A stretch of DNA of 64,000 nt from an uncultured Muribaculaceae bacterium (GCA_910586455.1 CAJUHX010000001.1:49115-113114); one strand, 5' to 3'. Numbered from the stretch's first letter, positions 34,222 to 46,452 are shown. Numbers and translations: made by a program. Notes: a model not told the origin generated them from the sequence alone.

Positions 34222-34923
34222 TCACATCACAAACATATATCCCAGACCCGAACGATTCTGGATATAACTGCCTACATCGCCTAACTTCTTGCGCAGACGA
34301 GAGATATTGGTGTCGACAATGCGGTCGTTGCTCATTTCGGGCGAGTCTTTCCACACATTGTTGAAAATCTCCTTACGCGAAGTGGGCACACCGATGTTCT
34401 TAAGCAGCAACACAAGAATAAGATACTCCGTACGGGTAAGCTGCAACTGCATGCCGTCGTCGGAAACGGTACGCGTTGAGGTATCGACGCTCAGCGACTG
34501 GAAGCAAAGCTTGGTGCTTGGCGCTACCCTTGCCCGCACACTGTGGCGGCGCAGAACCGAGCGGATGCGGGCCATAAGTTCGCGCAGCGAGAACGGCTTA
34601 ACCACATAGTCGTCGGCGCCATTGTCGAGCGCTTCAATCACACGGCGTTCGGAGTCGTCAGAGGTAGTGATTATATAACCCACATGCGAAGTCATCGGAT
34701 TGTCTTTGAGGTTTATCAACAGTTGCATGCCGTTGAACTCCTGACGCATGGCATCGGCGATTACAAGATTAGTGTCGCTGAGGTCAAGAGCGACAACGTC
34801 GGCGGCCTGGCTGACCACATCCACCTGATAGCCTTCGCTGCGCAGGTTTATAGTCAGCAGGTCAACGATATTGGGGTCATCGTCGACTATCAGTATTTTT
34901 CCAAGTACATGAGTATTTGACAT
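34222..34923 (-). CDS. OmpR/PhoB-type response regulator
   Basis: 233 residues. Receiver domain (about 8-125): ILIVDDDPNI acidic pocket, LVIADAMRQ with the phospho-acceptor Asp, and VVKPFS with the conserved Lys. A winged-helix DNA-binding domain (about 140-230) ends with IVDTNISRLRKKLG and GLGYMFV. The Asp is followed by an alanine-methionine pair rather than the usual [LIM]-x-[LM]-P, a small departure. No histidine kinase is adjacent. Confidence 0.92.
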   Translation of the reverse strand: MSNTHVLGKILIVDDDPNIVDLLTINLRSEGYQVDVVSQAADVVALDLSDTNLVIADAMRQEFNGMQLLINLKDNPMTSHVGYIITTSDDSERRVIEALDNGADDYVVKPFSLRELMARIRSVLRRHSVRARVAPSTKLCFQSLSVDTSTRTVSDDGMQLQLTRTEYLILVLLLKNIGVPTSRKEIFNNVWKDSPEMSNDRIVDTNISRLRKKLGDVGSYIQNRSGLGYMFVM

Positions 34924-34997
34924 TTATAGGTAATGCCTAAGAGGCTGAATAATGGCGTTTTATGTGGAAGATAAACATTCCTGTCAGATTTTGAAAT

Positions 34998-35028
34998 CAA
35001 AGTAACAAAAAAGTATCCGTATAAGCAA
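34998..35028 (-). promoter_or_regulatory. Promoter of the response regulator
   Basis: On the minus strand TTG (complement of 35026-35028), 20 nt, TTACTTTG (complement of 34998-35005), one mismatch from TAnnTTTG. Confidence 0.6.
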
Positions 35029-35129
35029 ACTTAGTAACCGATTTGTGTCACTTTTGTTTTGATAATTTAACTCAACCCCGAACCGACCTCCCGACGTTAT
35101 AATAATAACAACAATTCAATTTAACTGTT

Positions 35130-35999
35130 ATGCGCACGCTTCAATTCATCGTTATATCGCTGTTGCTCGGCGTAGTGACTGCATCGGCCCGGTCTATGAC
35201 CACCGATACGGTATACATGTACAACACCGAGGTTCTCTGCCCGCAAACAGCAGCAATTCCGTCCATGCCCGACACTACATCGCTGGCGCTGTTCAACGCC
35301 GCAAACCGCCACGCCCCTATCAATATATATCAGATGCCATATTCACTCACCGGCTCATCGCCCGACTGGCACCGCATGTGGATAAACACCGCCGTACTCA
35401 GCGGAGCCTTTGTAAGCACCCTGTTCGTACTCGAATGTCTGCCCGAGGACGCTACATCATGGAACCGGGAGGCCATACAGTCGGTTCCGCCCTTCAAACG
35501 CTGGTTCCGCAACGTGTTCAAGCGCGGTCCGGAGTGGGACCACGACAACCCGATATTCAACTACGTGCTACACCCATATGCCGGGGCAGCCTACTTTATG
35601 TCGGCGCGTTCGCAAGGCTTCAATTTCTGGCAGTCGATGCTGTACTCGGCCTGCATCTCCACCATTGGCTGGGAGTTCGGCATCGAGGCCTTCATGGAGC
35701 GTCCGTCGTACCAGGACATCGTAGTCACACCGGTGGTAGGCTCGATTATTGGCGAACTGTTCTACAGACTCAAACGCAACATAGTGAGCCACAACTACCG
35801 CCTCGCCGGCTCGCCGGTGCTGGGCAACATAGTAGTGTTCCTCATCGATCCCGTCAACGAAGTTCTTGGCCTCTTCCGGGGCAATAACGCCCGCAAATTG
35901 CATCTTGGCCGGGAGAAGCCGGGCTACGGCATAGAGTCGTCGCTGCTGCCCGGCCCGGTGGGCAACGGTTTCGGCTTCACCTTCAGCTGCCGATTTTAG
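35130..35999 (+). CDS. DUF3943 envelope protein
   Basis: 289 residues, signal peptide to about residue 21. Family pattern: WDHDNPIFNYVLHPYAGAAYFMSARSQGFNFWQSMLYS ... IGWEFGIEAFMERPSYQDIVVTPVVGSIIGE, a run of hydrophobic and aromatic segments characteristic of DUF3943. The function is unknown; an outer-membrane or periplasmic location is likely. Divergent from the response regulator. Confidence 0.85.
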   Translation: MRTLQFIVISLLLGVVTASARSMTTDTVYMYNTEVLCPQTAAIPSMPDTTSLALFNAANRHAPINIYQMPYSLTGSSPDWHRMWINTAVLSGAFVSTLFVLECLPEDATSWNREAIQSVPPFKRWFRNVFKRGPEWDHDNPIFNYVLHPYAGAAYFMSARSQGFNFWQSMLYSACISTIGWEFGIEAFMERPSYQDIVVTPVVGSIIGELFYRLKRNIVSHNYRLAGSPVLGNIVVFLIDPVNEVLGLFRGNNARKLHLGREKPGYGIESSLLPGPVGNGFGFTFSCRF

Positions 36000-36036
36000 A
36001 GGCTCGGTTCATGACCACCGATTTTTTGCTAAAAAT

Positions 36037-36067
36037 TTGTGAACACGGAAAAATAAGGTTAAATTTG
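36037..36067 (+). promoter_or_regulatory. Promoter of the frdCAB operon
   Basis: TTG at 36037-36039, 20-nt spacer, TAAATTTG at 36060-36067; leader of about 75-80 nt before the ATG at 36152. Confidence 0.75.
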
Positions 36068-36151
36068 CAGTTAATTTCGCGGGGTATGCCCGCACCCGAC
36101 AGAAGGCAACAAACTATAAATTCCAAATAATTAACTAATCAAAATCATCTT

Positions 36152-37165
36152 ATGTGGTTAACAAGCTCATCTATAGGACGTAAGTTCATGATGGCCCTTA
36201 CGGGTATCTGTCTTGTCCTATTCGTAACTTTTCACGTGTTGATGAACGCAGTAGCCCTGATCTGGCCCACCGCCTACAACTCGGTGTGCGAGTTCCTGGG
36301 AGCCAACTGGTATGCACTGGTTGCATCGGCCGGACTGGCATTTCTGTTTATCATTCACATAGTGTACGCCCTGTGGCTTACACTGCAGAACCGTAAGGCC
36401 CGTGGCGCCGACCGCTATGCCGTCACCACCCGTCCGCCCCAGGTTGAATGGGCATCGAAAAACATGCTCGTGCTGGGTATCGTAGTTATTGCCTTCCTGG
36501 TAGTTCACCTCATCCAGTTCTGGGCCAAGATGCAGTGGCAGGAACTCCGCCACGCCGAACTCTCGGTGCTGCCCGTAATCAACGGCACCCCCGTGCCCCC
36601 CTCGATGGGTACTCTGCTGCTGCAGATTGCCTTCAGCGAAATATGGACTCCGATTGTGTATATTATCGGCTTTATCGCTCTCTGGTTCCACATGAACCAC
36701 GGCTTCTGGTCGATGCTCCACACCATTGGCTGGAACAACAACATATGGATGCCCCGCCTGAAGAAAATCGGCTGCTGGTGGACCTCCGTGGTAGTACTGC
36801 TGTTCATCGCACAGGCTATCGTGTTCACCATTCACGCACAGAACAAATTCTACACCACCGACCCTGCCCTGCAGGCACAGTACGCCGAGTACTGGGACGG
36901 CTACGCCCAGAAGATGAACAAAGAGTTTATGGGCGACTTCTACAAAACCATGAAGGATGCCAAAGACCCCATGGCACAGCGTACCGCTCAGCAGAAATAT
37001 GTTGAAGAGAACGGCCCCGAATTCATTAAAGAAGCACAGCTGCTCGACTCTATCAGCAAGGTGCAGTTCCCCGCCATCGCTCCCGGCGAAAACTTCCAGG
37101 GAGTTCAGCAGACCTCCATGCAGATCGGCTACATGATCGGCAACTCAACCCAACAACAAAATTAA
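36152..37165 (+). CDS. frdC: Fumarate reductase/succinate dehydrogenase cytochrome b subunit with C-terminal extension
   Basis: 337 residues. Residues 1-230 are the five-helix di-haem type membrane anchor: [27 protein letters not shown] (haem His), [25 protein letters not shown] and [20 protein letters not shown]. It carries electrons between menaquinol and FrdAB at the inner membrane. After about residue 230 there is an extra hydrophilic tail of about 105 residues, rich in Asp/Lys/Gln with heptad-like stretches, not present in usual 220-235-residue homologues. First gene of frdCAB. Confidence 0.92.
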   Translation: MWLTSSSIGRKFMMALTGICLVLFVTFHVLMNAVALIWPTAYNSVCEFLGANWYALVASAGLAFLFIIHIVYALWLTLQNRKARGADRYAVTTRPPQVEWASKNMLVLGIVVIAFLVVHLIQFWAKMQWQELRHAELSVLPVINGTPVPPSMGTLLLQIAFSEIWTPIVYIIGFIALWFHMNHGFWSMLHTIGWNNNIWMPRLKKIGCWWTSVVVLLFIAQAIVFTIHAQNKFYTTDPALQAQYAEYWDGYAQKMNKEFMGDFYKTMKDAKDPMAQRTAQQKYVEENGPEFIKEAQLLDSISKVQFPAIAPGENFQGVQQTSMQIGYMIGNSTQQQN

Positions 37166-37175
37166 TTTCCCGGCC

Positions 37176-39203
<2,028 letters not shown>

Positions 39204-39226
39204 ACCACGTAACACTCAGACAAAAA

Positions 39227-39982
39227 ATGGAACATACTATAAGTGTAAATCTCAAGATTTGGCGTCAACGTGGTCCCAAAGAGAAAGGCCAGTTCGTCAA
39301 CTATCACCTCGATAACGTGTCGACCGGTTCAAGCTTCCTTGAAATGCTCGACATGCTCAACCAGCAGCTGGTAGAAAAGGGCGAAGAACCCGTGGTATTC
39401 GACAACGACTGCCGCGAAGGTATCTGCGGCATGTGCTCGCTCTACATCAACGGTCACCCCCACGGTCCCGTTCAGGGCATAACCACCTGCCAGCTCCACA
39501 TGCGTAAGTTCAACGACGGCGACACCATAACCATCGAACCCTGGCGTTCGGCTGCATTCCCCGTAATCCGCGACCTTACAGTAGACCGCAATGCATTCGA
39601 CAAGATTCAGCAGGCCGGCGGCTATGTATCGTTCAACTGCGGCGGCGCTCCCGACGCAAACGACACCCCAATCAGCAAGGAAATCGCCGACGTTGCCATG
39701 GACTCCGCTACCTGTATCGGTTGCGGCGCCTGTGTAGCTGCCTGCAAAAACGGCTCGGCAATGCTCTTTGTTTCGGCTAAGGTCAGCCAGTTCGCTCTGC
39801 TGCCCCAGGGACAGGTTGAGCGCAAGCGCCGCGCCCGCGCCATGGTTGCCAAGATGGACGAACTCGGCTTCGGCAACTGCACCAACACCGGTGCCTGCGC
39901 CGCCGAGTGCCCCAAGAACATTTCGCTGAGCAACATCGCTCGCCTCAACCGCGAGTTTATCAACGCCAAGTGCTCGGAATAA
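39227..39982 (+). CDS. frdB: Fumarate reductase/succinate dehydrogenase iron-sulfur subunit
   Basis: 251 residues. N-terminal 2Fe-2S ligands [10 protein letters not shown]-terminal [14 protein letters not shown] and [14 protein letters not shown] bind the 4Fe-4S and 3Fe-4S clusters. It links FrdA to FrdC. Ends the operon directly before a 34-bp hairpin. Confidence 0.97.
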   Translation: MEHTISVNLKIWRQRGPKEKGQFVNYHLDNVSTGSSFLEMLDMLNQQLVEKGEEPVVFDNDCREGICGMCSLYINGHPHGPVQGITTCQLHMRKFNDGDTITIEPWRSAAFPVIRDLTVDRNAFDKIQQAGGYVSFNCGGAPDANDTPISKEIADVAMDSATCIGCGACVAACKNGSAMLFVSAKVSQFALLPQGQVERKRRARAMVAKMDELGFGNCTNTGACAAECPKNISLSNIARLNREFINAKCSE

Positions 39983-40054
39983 TCACCCTCATATATATAA
40001 ATAAGGCGGCGGAGCCATTTGCTCCGCCGCCTTATTTATATATATGAGGGTGAT
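39982..40054. terminator. Perfect 34-bp bidirectional terminator hairpin
   Basis: Arms 39982-40015 and 40021-40054 are exactly complementary around a 5-nt loop. GC-rich centre with A/T-rich flanks means it reads as a terminator on both strands, serving frdB and the convergent regulator. Confidence 0.88.
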
Positions 40055-40129
40055 ATAGATCTATAAACCGCAGGCAAGAATGCCTCCAGCCCGGCGGCTC
40101 GACAGTGCAAGCCGACGAGGTTGCGACGT

Positions 40130-43090
40130 TTACATCGTATCCATCTCGGCAACGCGTTGCCGAGATGCCGCCATGGCGGCATCCTCAGGCGCAAAGTCGA
40201 TCAGGAACTGCACCAGGCTGGTGTCGGAGGTAAGGGCCAGCTTTTTGCGCAATCGGTAGCGGGCAGTTTCCACGCCGCGCACCGACAGGTTGGAGAAGCG
40301 CGATATTTCTTTAGTCGACAGATTCATGCGCAGCAGAGCGCAGAACTTGAGATCAGACGCAGTCAGAGCCGGAAATGCCTTGCGCAGATTGCGGAAGAAG
40401 TGTTCGTGGATAAGGTCGAAATTCTTTTCGAACACGTCCCAGAATACACGGCTGTCGCCTTCGTCGCTTATTTCGCGCAGCACACGCTCGGCATCGCGCG
40501 AGGGCACACCCTTGAGGCTCTGGTCGGCCAGACTCGCACGCAGATTCTCCACAGCTTGCCTGCGTGCATAGTTGCCCAGCGCCATCGAGGCCAGTTCCTT
40601 GCTTTTTTCGGACAACTCGCTTTCCAGCAGCCGCTTCTGCTGCTCGGCGATAATCAGAGCCTGCTCGCGTATGCAGCGGTCCTGCTCGGCCTTTGCCTCG
40701 TCGAACTCGCGCTGCCTACGCCGTATGCTGCGCCTGGCATTCAGGTGGGCTATCATGGCAATCAGGGCCATGGTAATCACTACATATGCAGTAATGGCCC
40801 ACCAGCGCAGAGGCCATGGCCCAAGAACCTTGAAGCTGTAGCTTACAGCATCGATTTCTTTTCCGTCGGGGTCGAGTACGACACATTCCAGCCGGTGGCT
40901 GCCGCCGCCCAGCCGTGTATAGGTCATCTCGGGCAAGGCACTCAGAGTGTCGGACTGCTCGTCGCCGTCGATTCTGAAACGGTAGCGGTACGGCGTATGG
41001 TCGTAGTTTGGATAGCTGAGTATGAGCTGCATGTTGTCGTCGGCCAGAACTGGCGACTCGTCGGGCCGCAAAGGCAGCCGCACAAACTTGCCCTGCGCGT
41101 CGTACGAGCCTATAGCCCTGATTCGCAGTCTGAATTCGGGTCGCGAAGTGTATATCGAGGCCATATCTACAATGCCCAGACCGTCGTTGAGCGTAAACAG
41201 GCAGGTGTCGCCGAAGTGTGTTATGCTGCAGTTATCGCCGTTGCTCTGCCGCGGAAATATCGACACAGGTATGGAGTATAGTACATGGTATTCTCCCCGG
41301 GCAAACTCCACAAGATTATACGAATCGGCACACGACAGCCAAAAGCGACTGTCGTCAATAGCCTCGGCATGCCTTACGGTTGAGTAGCCGGCCAGACAGC
41401 GGTTCAGCTTCTCTTCGGGGCGGAATGAGTCGCTGTCCTCGTCGTAGATATAGAATCCGTTGCCCTGAGTGAATATTATACGCCCCCTTATTTTCATCAC
41501 AAAGCACTGCGCTGGCACACTGTCGCCGCTCACATTGGGGTAGAATCGTCTGGTAACGGTGGACGCACTGCCGGCGCGCGGCGCCGTGATATGCGCTTTC
41601 AGCACTCCGTTGGTAAGGTGCGAGCACCAGATTGTGCCGTCGGCATCGACTTCGAGCTGGCGCACAGGCGCGTTCAGTCCGGATATTGGCGAGTCATAGC
41701 TCCAATGGCCGTCGCTGTCGCATTTATACGACTGCAACGGGTAGTACGACGACTGCAGCAGCATGTCGCGGCCATGTATGGTGGCTTTTTTGATATCAGT
41801 GCCGCTTATAGGATTCAAAAGCGTGGAACCGTCGGAATCTATGGCGAGAGTGCAGTCGTTGCCGCCTATTAAAGTCTGGCCGTTGAAGCTGCGCACACAC
41901 CAGTTCTGCCCCTTGGTGCCGGGTATGAGCGAGAAGTCACCGGCCTCCGGGTCGAAGTCGTATGCACCTTGGTTGGATGCGACTATCAGGTGGCCGTTAT
42001 GGCGCCCCACGCTGTACACCATGCCCAGATAGGGTCCCCCCTGGCCGGTGCGCAGTATACGGTATGGCAGTCCGGTGTGTATCAGCGATATGCCGTCGTC
42101 GAGTGTAGCCCACAGATTGCCGCCTGAGTCGGAGCAGAGGCCCAGCACCGAATTGTTGTGCAGCCCGGTGGAGGAGTCGAAATGGCCCAGCCTGCGTCCG
42201 TTACGGTCGATGTGGAATATGCCGCTGCCCACTGTGCCTACATACAGTGTGCCGTCGGCAGCTTCGGCCACACGATTTATGCGGCAGAACTTCAGTTCGC
42301 TGTCTATTTCGGTACGCAAAGCGCGCGGAAAGCCATCCTCGATGCGGAAAATAAGGTGGTCCTGAGTAAAAATCAGAGTTCCGTCGGGCACTCTGTCGCA
42401 GTGGTCGGGCGCATCGCCGGGAACACTCACAGCCATGATGTGGCTGCCGAATGCACTAATGTGCCAGTATCGTCGCCAGCCTCCGCGTTCGTAGCGGTAA
42501 AAGCTGCCGTTGGTGCGCTGCACATACAGTCGGCCGCAGATGTCGAAACAAAACAGCGGGCGCATCATGCCGTCGCCCTCAAAGTCCGGACGCTCGCATA
42601 TTTCGCTCTGCAACACTTCAACCTTGCCGCTGCTGCTGTCGTAGCTGTAAATGTTGGCAAAGCTCTGGAAGTAAATTTTGCCTGCCATGCTCCGTATGCA
42701 CCATATTTCTTCGTTGTCCATGCTGAACCCCTTGCCGCTGTCGGCCAGCGGCACATATCGCATGGCTCCTTTTTCGTCGCGATGAAAGTAGCCGAAGCCC
42801 TCGAAGGTGCCGGCATATATGCGGTCGCCCTCGCACAATAGGGCACGCGCTATGGTTCCTCTGGGCAGCTTCGAGAGCTGCCAGCGGTAGCCGTCGAAAC
42901 TGAGCATTCCGGCATTGTTGCCGAAGTGCATCACGCCGCACGAGTCCTGAACGGCGCACCAGTTCTGTAGCATGGCACCGTAGTCGCTGTCGGTGTAGTT
43001 GCTCACCACGGGCAGGAAATGCCTGTCGAGTGAGGCCCCGGCAGCAGTGGCCCAGCAGAGGATAATCAGTTGCAGAATCAGTTTTTTCAT
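40130..43090 (-). CDS. SusR-like membrane-tethered regulator: propeller sensor plus LuxR-type HTH
   Basis: 986 residues. A signal peptide (to about 19) is followed by a periplasmic two-component-regulator propeller (about 25-650, repeats such as DGTLYVGTVGSGIF and GNLWATLDDGISLI), a Y_Y_Y-type domain (about 660-755), one membrane segment (WWAITAYVVITMALIAMIAH, about 760), a coiled coil (about 780-860), and a C-terminal GerE/LuxR helix-turn-helix (LSTKEISRFSNLSVRGVETARYRLRKKL). It lacks histidine-kinase and receiver domains. It should sense a glycan fragment in the periplasm and switch on the divergent susCD operon. Confidence 0.9.
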   Translation of the reverse strand: MKKLILQLIILCWATAAGASLDRHFLPVVSNYTDSDYGAMLQNWCAVQDSCGVMHFGNNAGMLSFDGYRWQLSKLPRGTIARALLCEGDRIYAGTFEGFGYFHRDEKGAMRYVPLADSGKGFSMDNEEIWCIRSMAGKIYFQSFANIYSYDSSSGKVEVLQSEICERPDFEGDGMMRPLFCFDICGRLYVQRTNGSFYRYERGGWRRYWHISAFGSHIMAVSVPGDAPDHCDRVPDGTLIFTQDHLIFRIEDGFPRALRTEIDSELKFCRINRVAEAADGTLYVGTVGSGIFHIDRNGRRLGHFDSSTGLHNNSVLGLCSDSGGNLWATLDDGISLIHTGLPYRILRTGQGGPYLGMVYSVGRHNGHLIVASNQGAYDFDPEAGDFSLIPGTKGQNWCVRSFNGQTLIGGNDCTLAIDSDGSTLLNPISGTDIKKATIHGRDMLLQSSYYPLQSYKCDSDGHWSYDSPISGLNAPVRQLEVDADGTIWCSHLTNGVLKAHITAPRAGSASTVTRRFYPNVSGDSVPAQCFVMKIRGRIIFTQGNGFYIYDEDSDSFRPEEKLNRCLAGYSTVRHAEAIDDSRFWLSCADSYNLVEFARGEYHVLYSIPVSIFPRQSNGDNCSITHFGDTCLFTLNDGLGIVDMASIYTSRPEFRLRIRAIGSYDAQGKFVRLPLRPDESPVLADDNMQLILSYPNYDHTPYRYRFRIDGDEQSDTLSALPEMTYTRLGGGSHRLECVVLDPDGKEIDAVSYSFKVLGPWPLRWWAITAYVVITMALIAMIAHLNARRSIRRRQREFDEAKAEQDRCIREQALIIAEQQKRLLESELSEKSKELASMALGNYARRQAVENLRASLADQSLKGVPSRDAERVLREISDEGDSRVFWDVFEKNFDLIHEHFFRNLRKAFPALTASDLKFCALLRMNLSTKEISRFSNLSVRGVETARYRLRKKLALTSDTSLVQFLIDFAPEDAAMAASRQRVAEMDTM

Positions 43091-43130
43091 AGCAGCACAA
43101 GTGGCGCCGCTGTGGTAGGCGCCATGACTG

Positions 43131-43161
43131 CAAAGTTAACAAATAGAAAATAACCTTGCAA
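43131..43161 (-). promoter_or_regulatory. Promoter of the SusR-like regulator
   Basis: On the minus strand TTG (complement of 43159-43161), 20-nt spacer, TAACTTTG (complement of 43131-43138). Confidence 0.78.
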
Positions 43162-43278
43162 ATTTTTTACTAAATTTTTCAGTCAGTAATTATCGGCAAT
43201 TCAACATATTGCAGCGCGATGAAGTAGTAAAAACGTAGTGTTTCATGGCTGTGGCGTATCATTGTAGTAGGTGAAAAA

Positions 43279-43309
43279 TTGCTAAGAAATGCATCAATAT
43301 CTAATTTTG
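43279..43309 (+). promoter_or_regulatory. Promoter of the susCD operon
   Basis: TTG at 43279-43281, 20-nt spacer, TAATTTTG at 43302-43309; leader of about 90 nt before susC. Confidence 0.75.
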
Positions 43310-43404
43310 TCGCCGAATCTTTTGCCCGATTATGGCCGGGCTGCAAATATTCTATACCAAGGAGCAATAGTTAATCTAAATACCAAACCAATCAACAAAC
43401 ACAG

Positions 43405-46400
43405 ATGAAGAAGCAAATCTTATCTTTTCTGATCGCGCTGCTGTGCACCTCGGCCATGGCTATGGCACAGCGCACGATAACAGGTACGGTAACCGATGCG
43501 GGCGGTGAACCCGTAATCGGCGCATCCGTAAATGTACAAGGTTCGACCGAAGGCACAGTCACCGACATCGACGGCCATTTCACACTGCCGGGCGTACCTT
43601 CCGATGCCACCATCACCATTTCCTATGTAGGCATGGCCACTCAGGATATCAAGGTGGGCGGCCGCAACAATCTCGATGTAGTGATGAAAGACGACAACCT
43701 GCACCTCGACGAAGTGGTGGTAATCGGCTATGGTTCGGCCAAAGCCAAGGACCTTACCGCCCCTATTACTACAGTGAGCGGCGCCGACATTACCAACATA
43801 CCCAGCTCGTCGCCCATGGGCGCACTTGCAGGCAAGGTTCCCGGCGTGAACGTTATCAACTCGGGTGCTCCCGGTGCCGGCCCCACAGTGCAGATTCGCG
43901 GTATCGGCTCGTTTACCGCCGCTTCGCCCCTGTATGTTGTCGACGGCATGTTCTACGACGACATCAACTGGCTTAACAACGACGACATTCAGGAACTTTC
44001 GATTCTGAAAGACGCATCGGCTGCCGCCATCTACGGTGTCAAGGCAGCCAACGGCGTGGTACTCGTAACCACCAAGAAGGGTTTCAAGCACCAGAAAGCC
44101 AAAATCACCTACAACGGCTATGTGGGTATGCAGAAAGCCACTCACCTGCTGAAAATGTGTAACGCGCACGAATACGCCGAAATGCTCATGGACGCCAGCC
44201 CCGAGGCTTACAGCAGCTTCCTGCAGGCATCGGTCGACAACTTCGGCGGCAATATGGACAACCTGACATTCAATGCCGATACCGACTGGTACGACCAGCT
44301 GCTGCGCACCGCCATAATCACCAACCATAACCTCAACATCAGCGGCGGCAGCGAACGCGCTACCTACTCGCTGGGTATGAGCTACCTCTACCAGAACGGT
44401 ATAATGGAGGCCGCCAACGACTACGAGCGCCTGAACTTCCGCGCACAGCTCGACTATGAGGCCACCAACTGGATGAAAGTAGGCTTCAACGGCGTGTTCT
44501 CCAACAGCACCCAGAACAATGCCAACGCCAACGCATGGCAGCAGGCATTCAACATGCCCTCCATCATGCCGGTGTATGACCAGAATTATGCACCGACATA
44601 CCCCGAGAAATTCGCTTCGCCCGAAGTCCTCGGATTCACCAACAACTTCTACAACCCCGTTGCGACTGCTTTCTACAACAAAGCCCGCAACCGCAACTAT
44701 CAGGCGATGACAAACTTCTTCGCCGACTTCACCATCCTGCCCCAGAAGCTCAACTTCAAGACCAGCTACGGATACGACTTCGCCAGCACCCGCGCCGTAA
44801 ACATGGGCATACCCTACTATGTAAGCAACAACCAGCACCGCGAGGTATCGGAGCTTATCAAGGAAGACAGCCAGTGGAACAAGTGGGTATGGGACAACGT
44901 ACTTACCTATAAGGACAAATGGGGCCGGCACGGCTTCGGCGCCATGGTGGGCTACTCCATGCGTCAGGAAAGCTACCACTTCCTCAAAGGCACCGCACAG
45001 AACGTGCCCTATGAAAACGAAGAATGGTGGTACCTTGCGAACGGCAACGGCGACACCACCAAGGCCGAAGACAACGGCACCCGCTACCGCAGCCAGAGTG
45101 TGTTCACCCGACTGAACTACGACTTTGACAGCCGCTACCTGCTTATGTTTACCTTCCGTGCCGACGGTTCGTCGAAGTATCAGGAGAAATGGGGTTATTT
45201 CCCCTCAGTAGGTGCCGCATGGAACATCAGCAACGAAGAGTTCATGCAGGGCCAGAACTGGGCCGACTTCCTGAAGCTGCGCGCATCGTGGGGTCTGCTG
45301 GGTAACGACAAGGTGAGCGCGTCGGACGGTTTCGCATCCATCACCACCGGCAACGGAGCCTCGGGCATCTTCGGCTCGATGGGCACCGGCATAGGCACAC
45401 CTGTGACCGGCTTCTACGACAACTCGTTCTTCAGCTGGCTGCGCTGGGAAAAGGTAGCCGAAACCAACGTCGGTCTGAGCTATCAGACCCTCAACGGCCG
45501 ACTCAGCGCCGAACTCGACTGGTTCTACCGCCTCACCACCGAGGCCGTGATTTCGCCCTCAACCCCCATATTCGGCAACGCTCTGGCCGGCAACTGGGGC
45601 AAGATTCTCAACACCGGTGTTGACATCTCCGTAAACTGGAACGACCGTGTAGGCGACTTCAAATACTATGTAGGCGCCAACCTCTCCACTCTCCACAACC
45701 GTGTGAAAGCTCTCCGCGGCGGTCTGCAGTACATTATCGGCGGACGCACCGTAAACATGGTAGGCGAGCGCATGAACTCCTTCTACGGCTATGAAGTTGT
45801 AGGCATTTACCAGACCGAGGAAGAAATCAAGGCCGACCCCATTGCCGTGGCCAACGGCCTCGAACCCGGCGACTTCAAATACCGCGACCAGAATGGCGAC
45901 AACCAGATTGACGGCAACGACCGCGTGACACTCGGCTCGTACCTGCCTTCGGTAAGCTACGGACTCAACTTCGGTTTCTCAATCCGCAACTTCGACTTCG
46001 CCCTCAGCACCTACGGCCAGGCCGGCGCCAAGATGTTCAACCGCAAACGCCAGCTGCGCTTCGCACAGAGCAACTACAACTTCGACCACGACCAGTACGT
46101 AAACCGCTGGACCGGCCCCGGCTCGACCAACGAATATCCCTCGGCCAAGGCACTGACCAAGAGCTGGAACGTAAGTTCGTCGGCAACAGCCTCGAATAGC
46201 TACTTTGTTGAATCGGCCGACTTCTTCCGCATCCAGAATATCACCATGGGCTACACCTTCCAGAACATCAAGATGGGCAACTACACCATGCCCGGCGTGC
46301 GTCTGAGCCTTACCGCCGACCGCCCCTTCTCGTTCTTCAAAGCCAACACTTTCTCGCCCGAACTCACCGGAGCCGACGGCGCCGAGGGCTGGGATACCCA

Positions 46401-46452
46401 GGTGTACCCGCTCAGCTCTACTTTCACTTTCGGCGTACAGCTTGATTTCTAA
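43405..46452 (+). CDS. SusC-like TonB-dependent outer-membrane transporter
   Basis: 1015 residues. Signal peptide (to about 21), a carboxypeptidase-regulatory-like domain (TITGTVTDAGGEPVIGASV ...), a SusC-type TonB box/plug region (LDEVVVIGYGS; RGIGSFTAASPLYVVDGM) and a 22-strand-type barrel ending in TFTFGVQLDF with the terminal aromatic. It imports oligosaccharides across the outer membrane with the SusD lipoprotein encoded next. First gene of the polysaccharide utilisation locus. Confidence 0.97.
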   Translation: MKKQILSFLIALLCTSAMAMAQRTITGTVTDAGGEPVIGASVNVQGSTEGTVTDIDGHFTLPGVPSDATITISYVGMATQDIKVGGRNNLDVVMKDDNLHLDEVVVIGYGSAKAKDLTAPITTVSGADITNIPSSSPMGALAGKVPGVNVINSGAPGAGPTVQIRGIGSFTAASPLYVVDGMFYDDINWLNNDDIQELSILKDASAAAIYGVKAANGVVLVTTKKGFKHQKAKITYNGYVGMQKATHLLKMCNAHEYAEMLMDASPEAYSSFLQASVDNFGGNMDNLTFNADTDWYDQLLRTAIITNHNLNISGGSERATYSLGMSYLYQNGIMEAANDYERLNFRAQLDYEATNWMKVGFNGVFSNSTQNNANANAWQQAFNMPSIMPVYDQNYAPTYPEKFASPEVLGFTNNFYNPVATAFYNKARNRNYQAMTNFFADFTILPQKLNFKTSYGYDFASTRAVNMGIPYYVSNNQHREVSELIKEDSQWNKWVWDNVLTYKDKWGRHGFGAMVGYSMRQESYHFLKGTAQNVPYENEEWWYLANGNGDTTKAEDNGTRYRSQSVFTRLNYDFDSRYLLMFTFRADGSSKYQEKWGYFPSVGAAWNISNEEFMQGQNWADFLKLRASWGLLGNDKVSASDGFASITTGNGASGIFGSMGTGIGTPVTGFYDNSFFSWLRWEKVAETNVGLSYQTLNGRLSAELDWFYRLTTEAVISPSTPIFGNALAGNWGKILNTGVDISVNWNDRVGDFKYYVGANLSTLHNRVKALRGGLQYIIGGRTVNMVGERMNSFYGYEVVGIYQTEEEIKADPIAVANGLEPGDFKYRDQNGDNQIDGNDRVTLGSYLPSVSYGLNFGFSIRNFDFALSTYGQAGAKMFNRKRQLRFAQSNYNFDHDQYVNRWTGPGSTNEYPSAKALTKSWNVSSSATASNSYFVESADFFRIQNITMGYTFQNIKMGNYTMPGVRLSLTADRPFSFFKANTFSPELTGADGAEGWDTQVYPLSSTFTFGVQLDF

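Larger units (their letters stand above)
43091..43404. other. Regulatory region between the SusR-like gene and susC
   Basis: Over 300 nt without a gene. It contains the two divergent promoters (43131-43161 and 43279-43309); the AT-rich part between them is the likely regulator-binding region, though no clear inverted repeat stands out. Confidence 0.6.

Noticed and set aside
43420..44979. 519-residue open frame opposite susC
   Set aside because: Antisense shadow of susC with no promoter, start signal or family resemblance.
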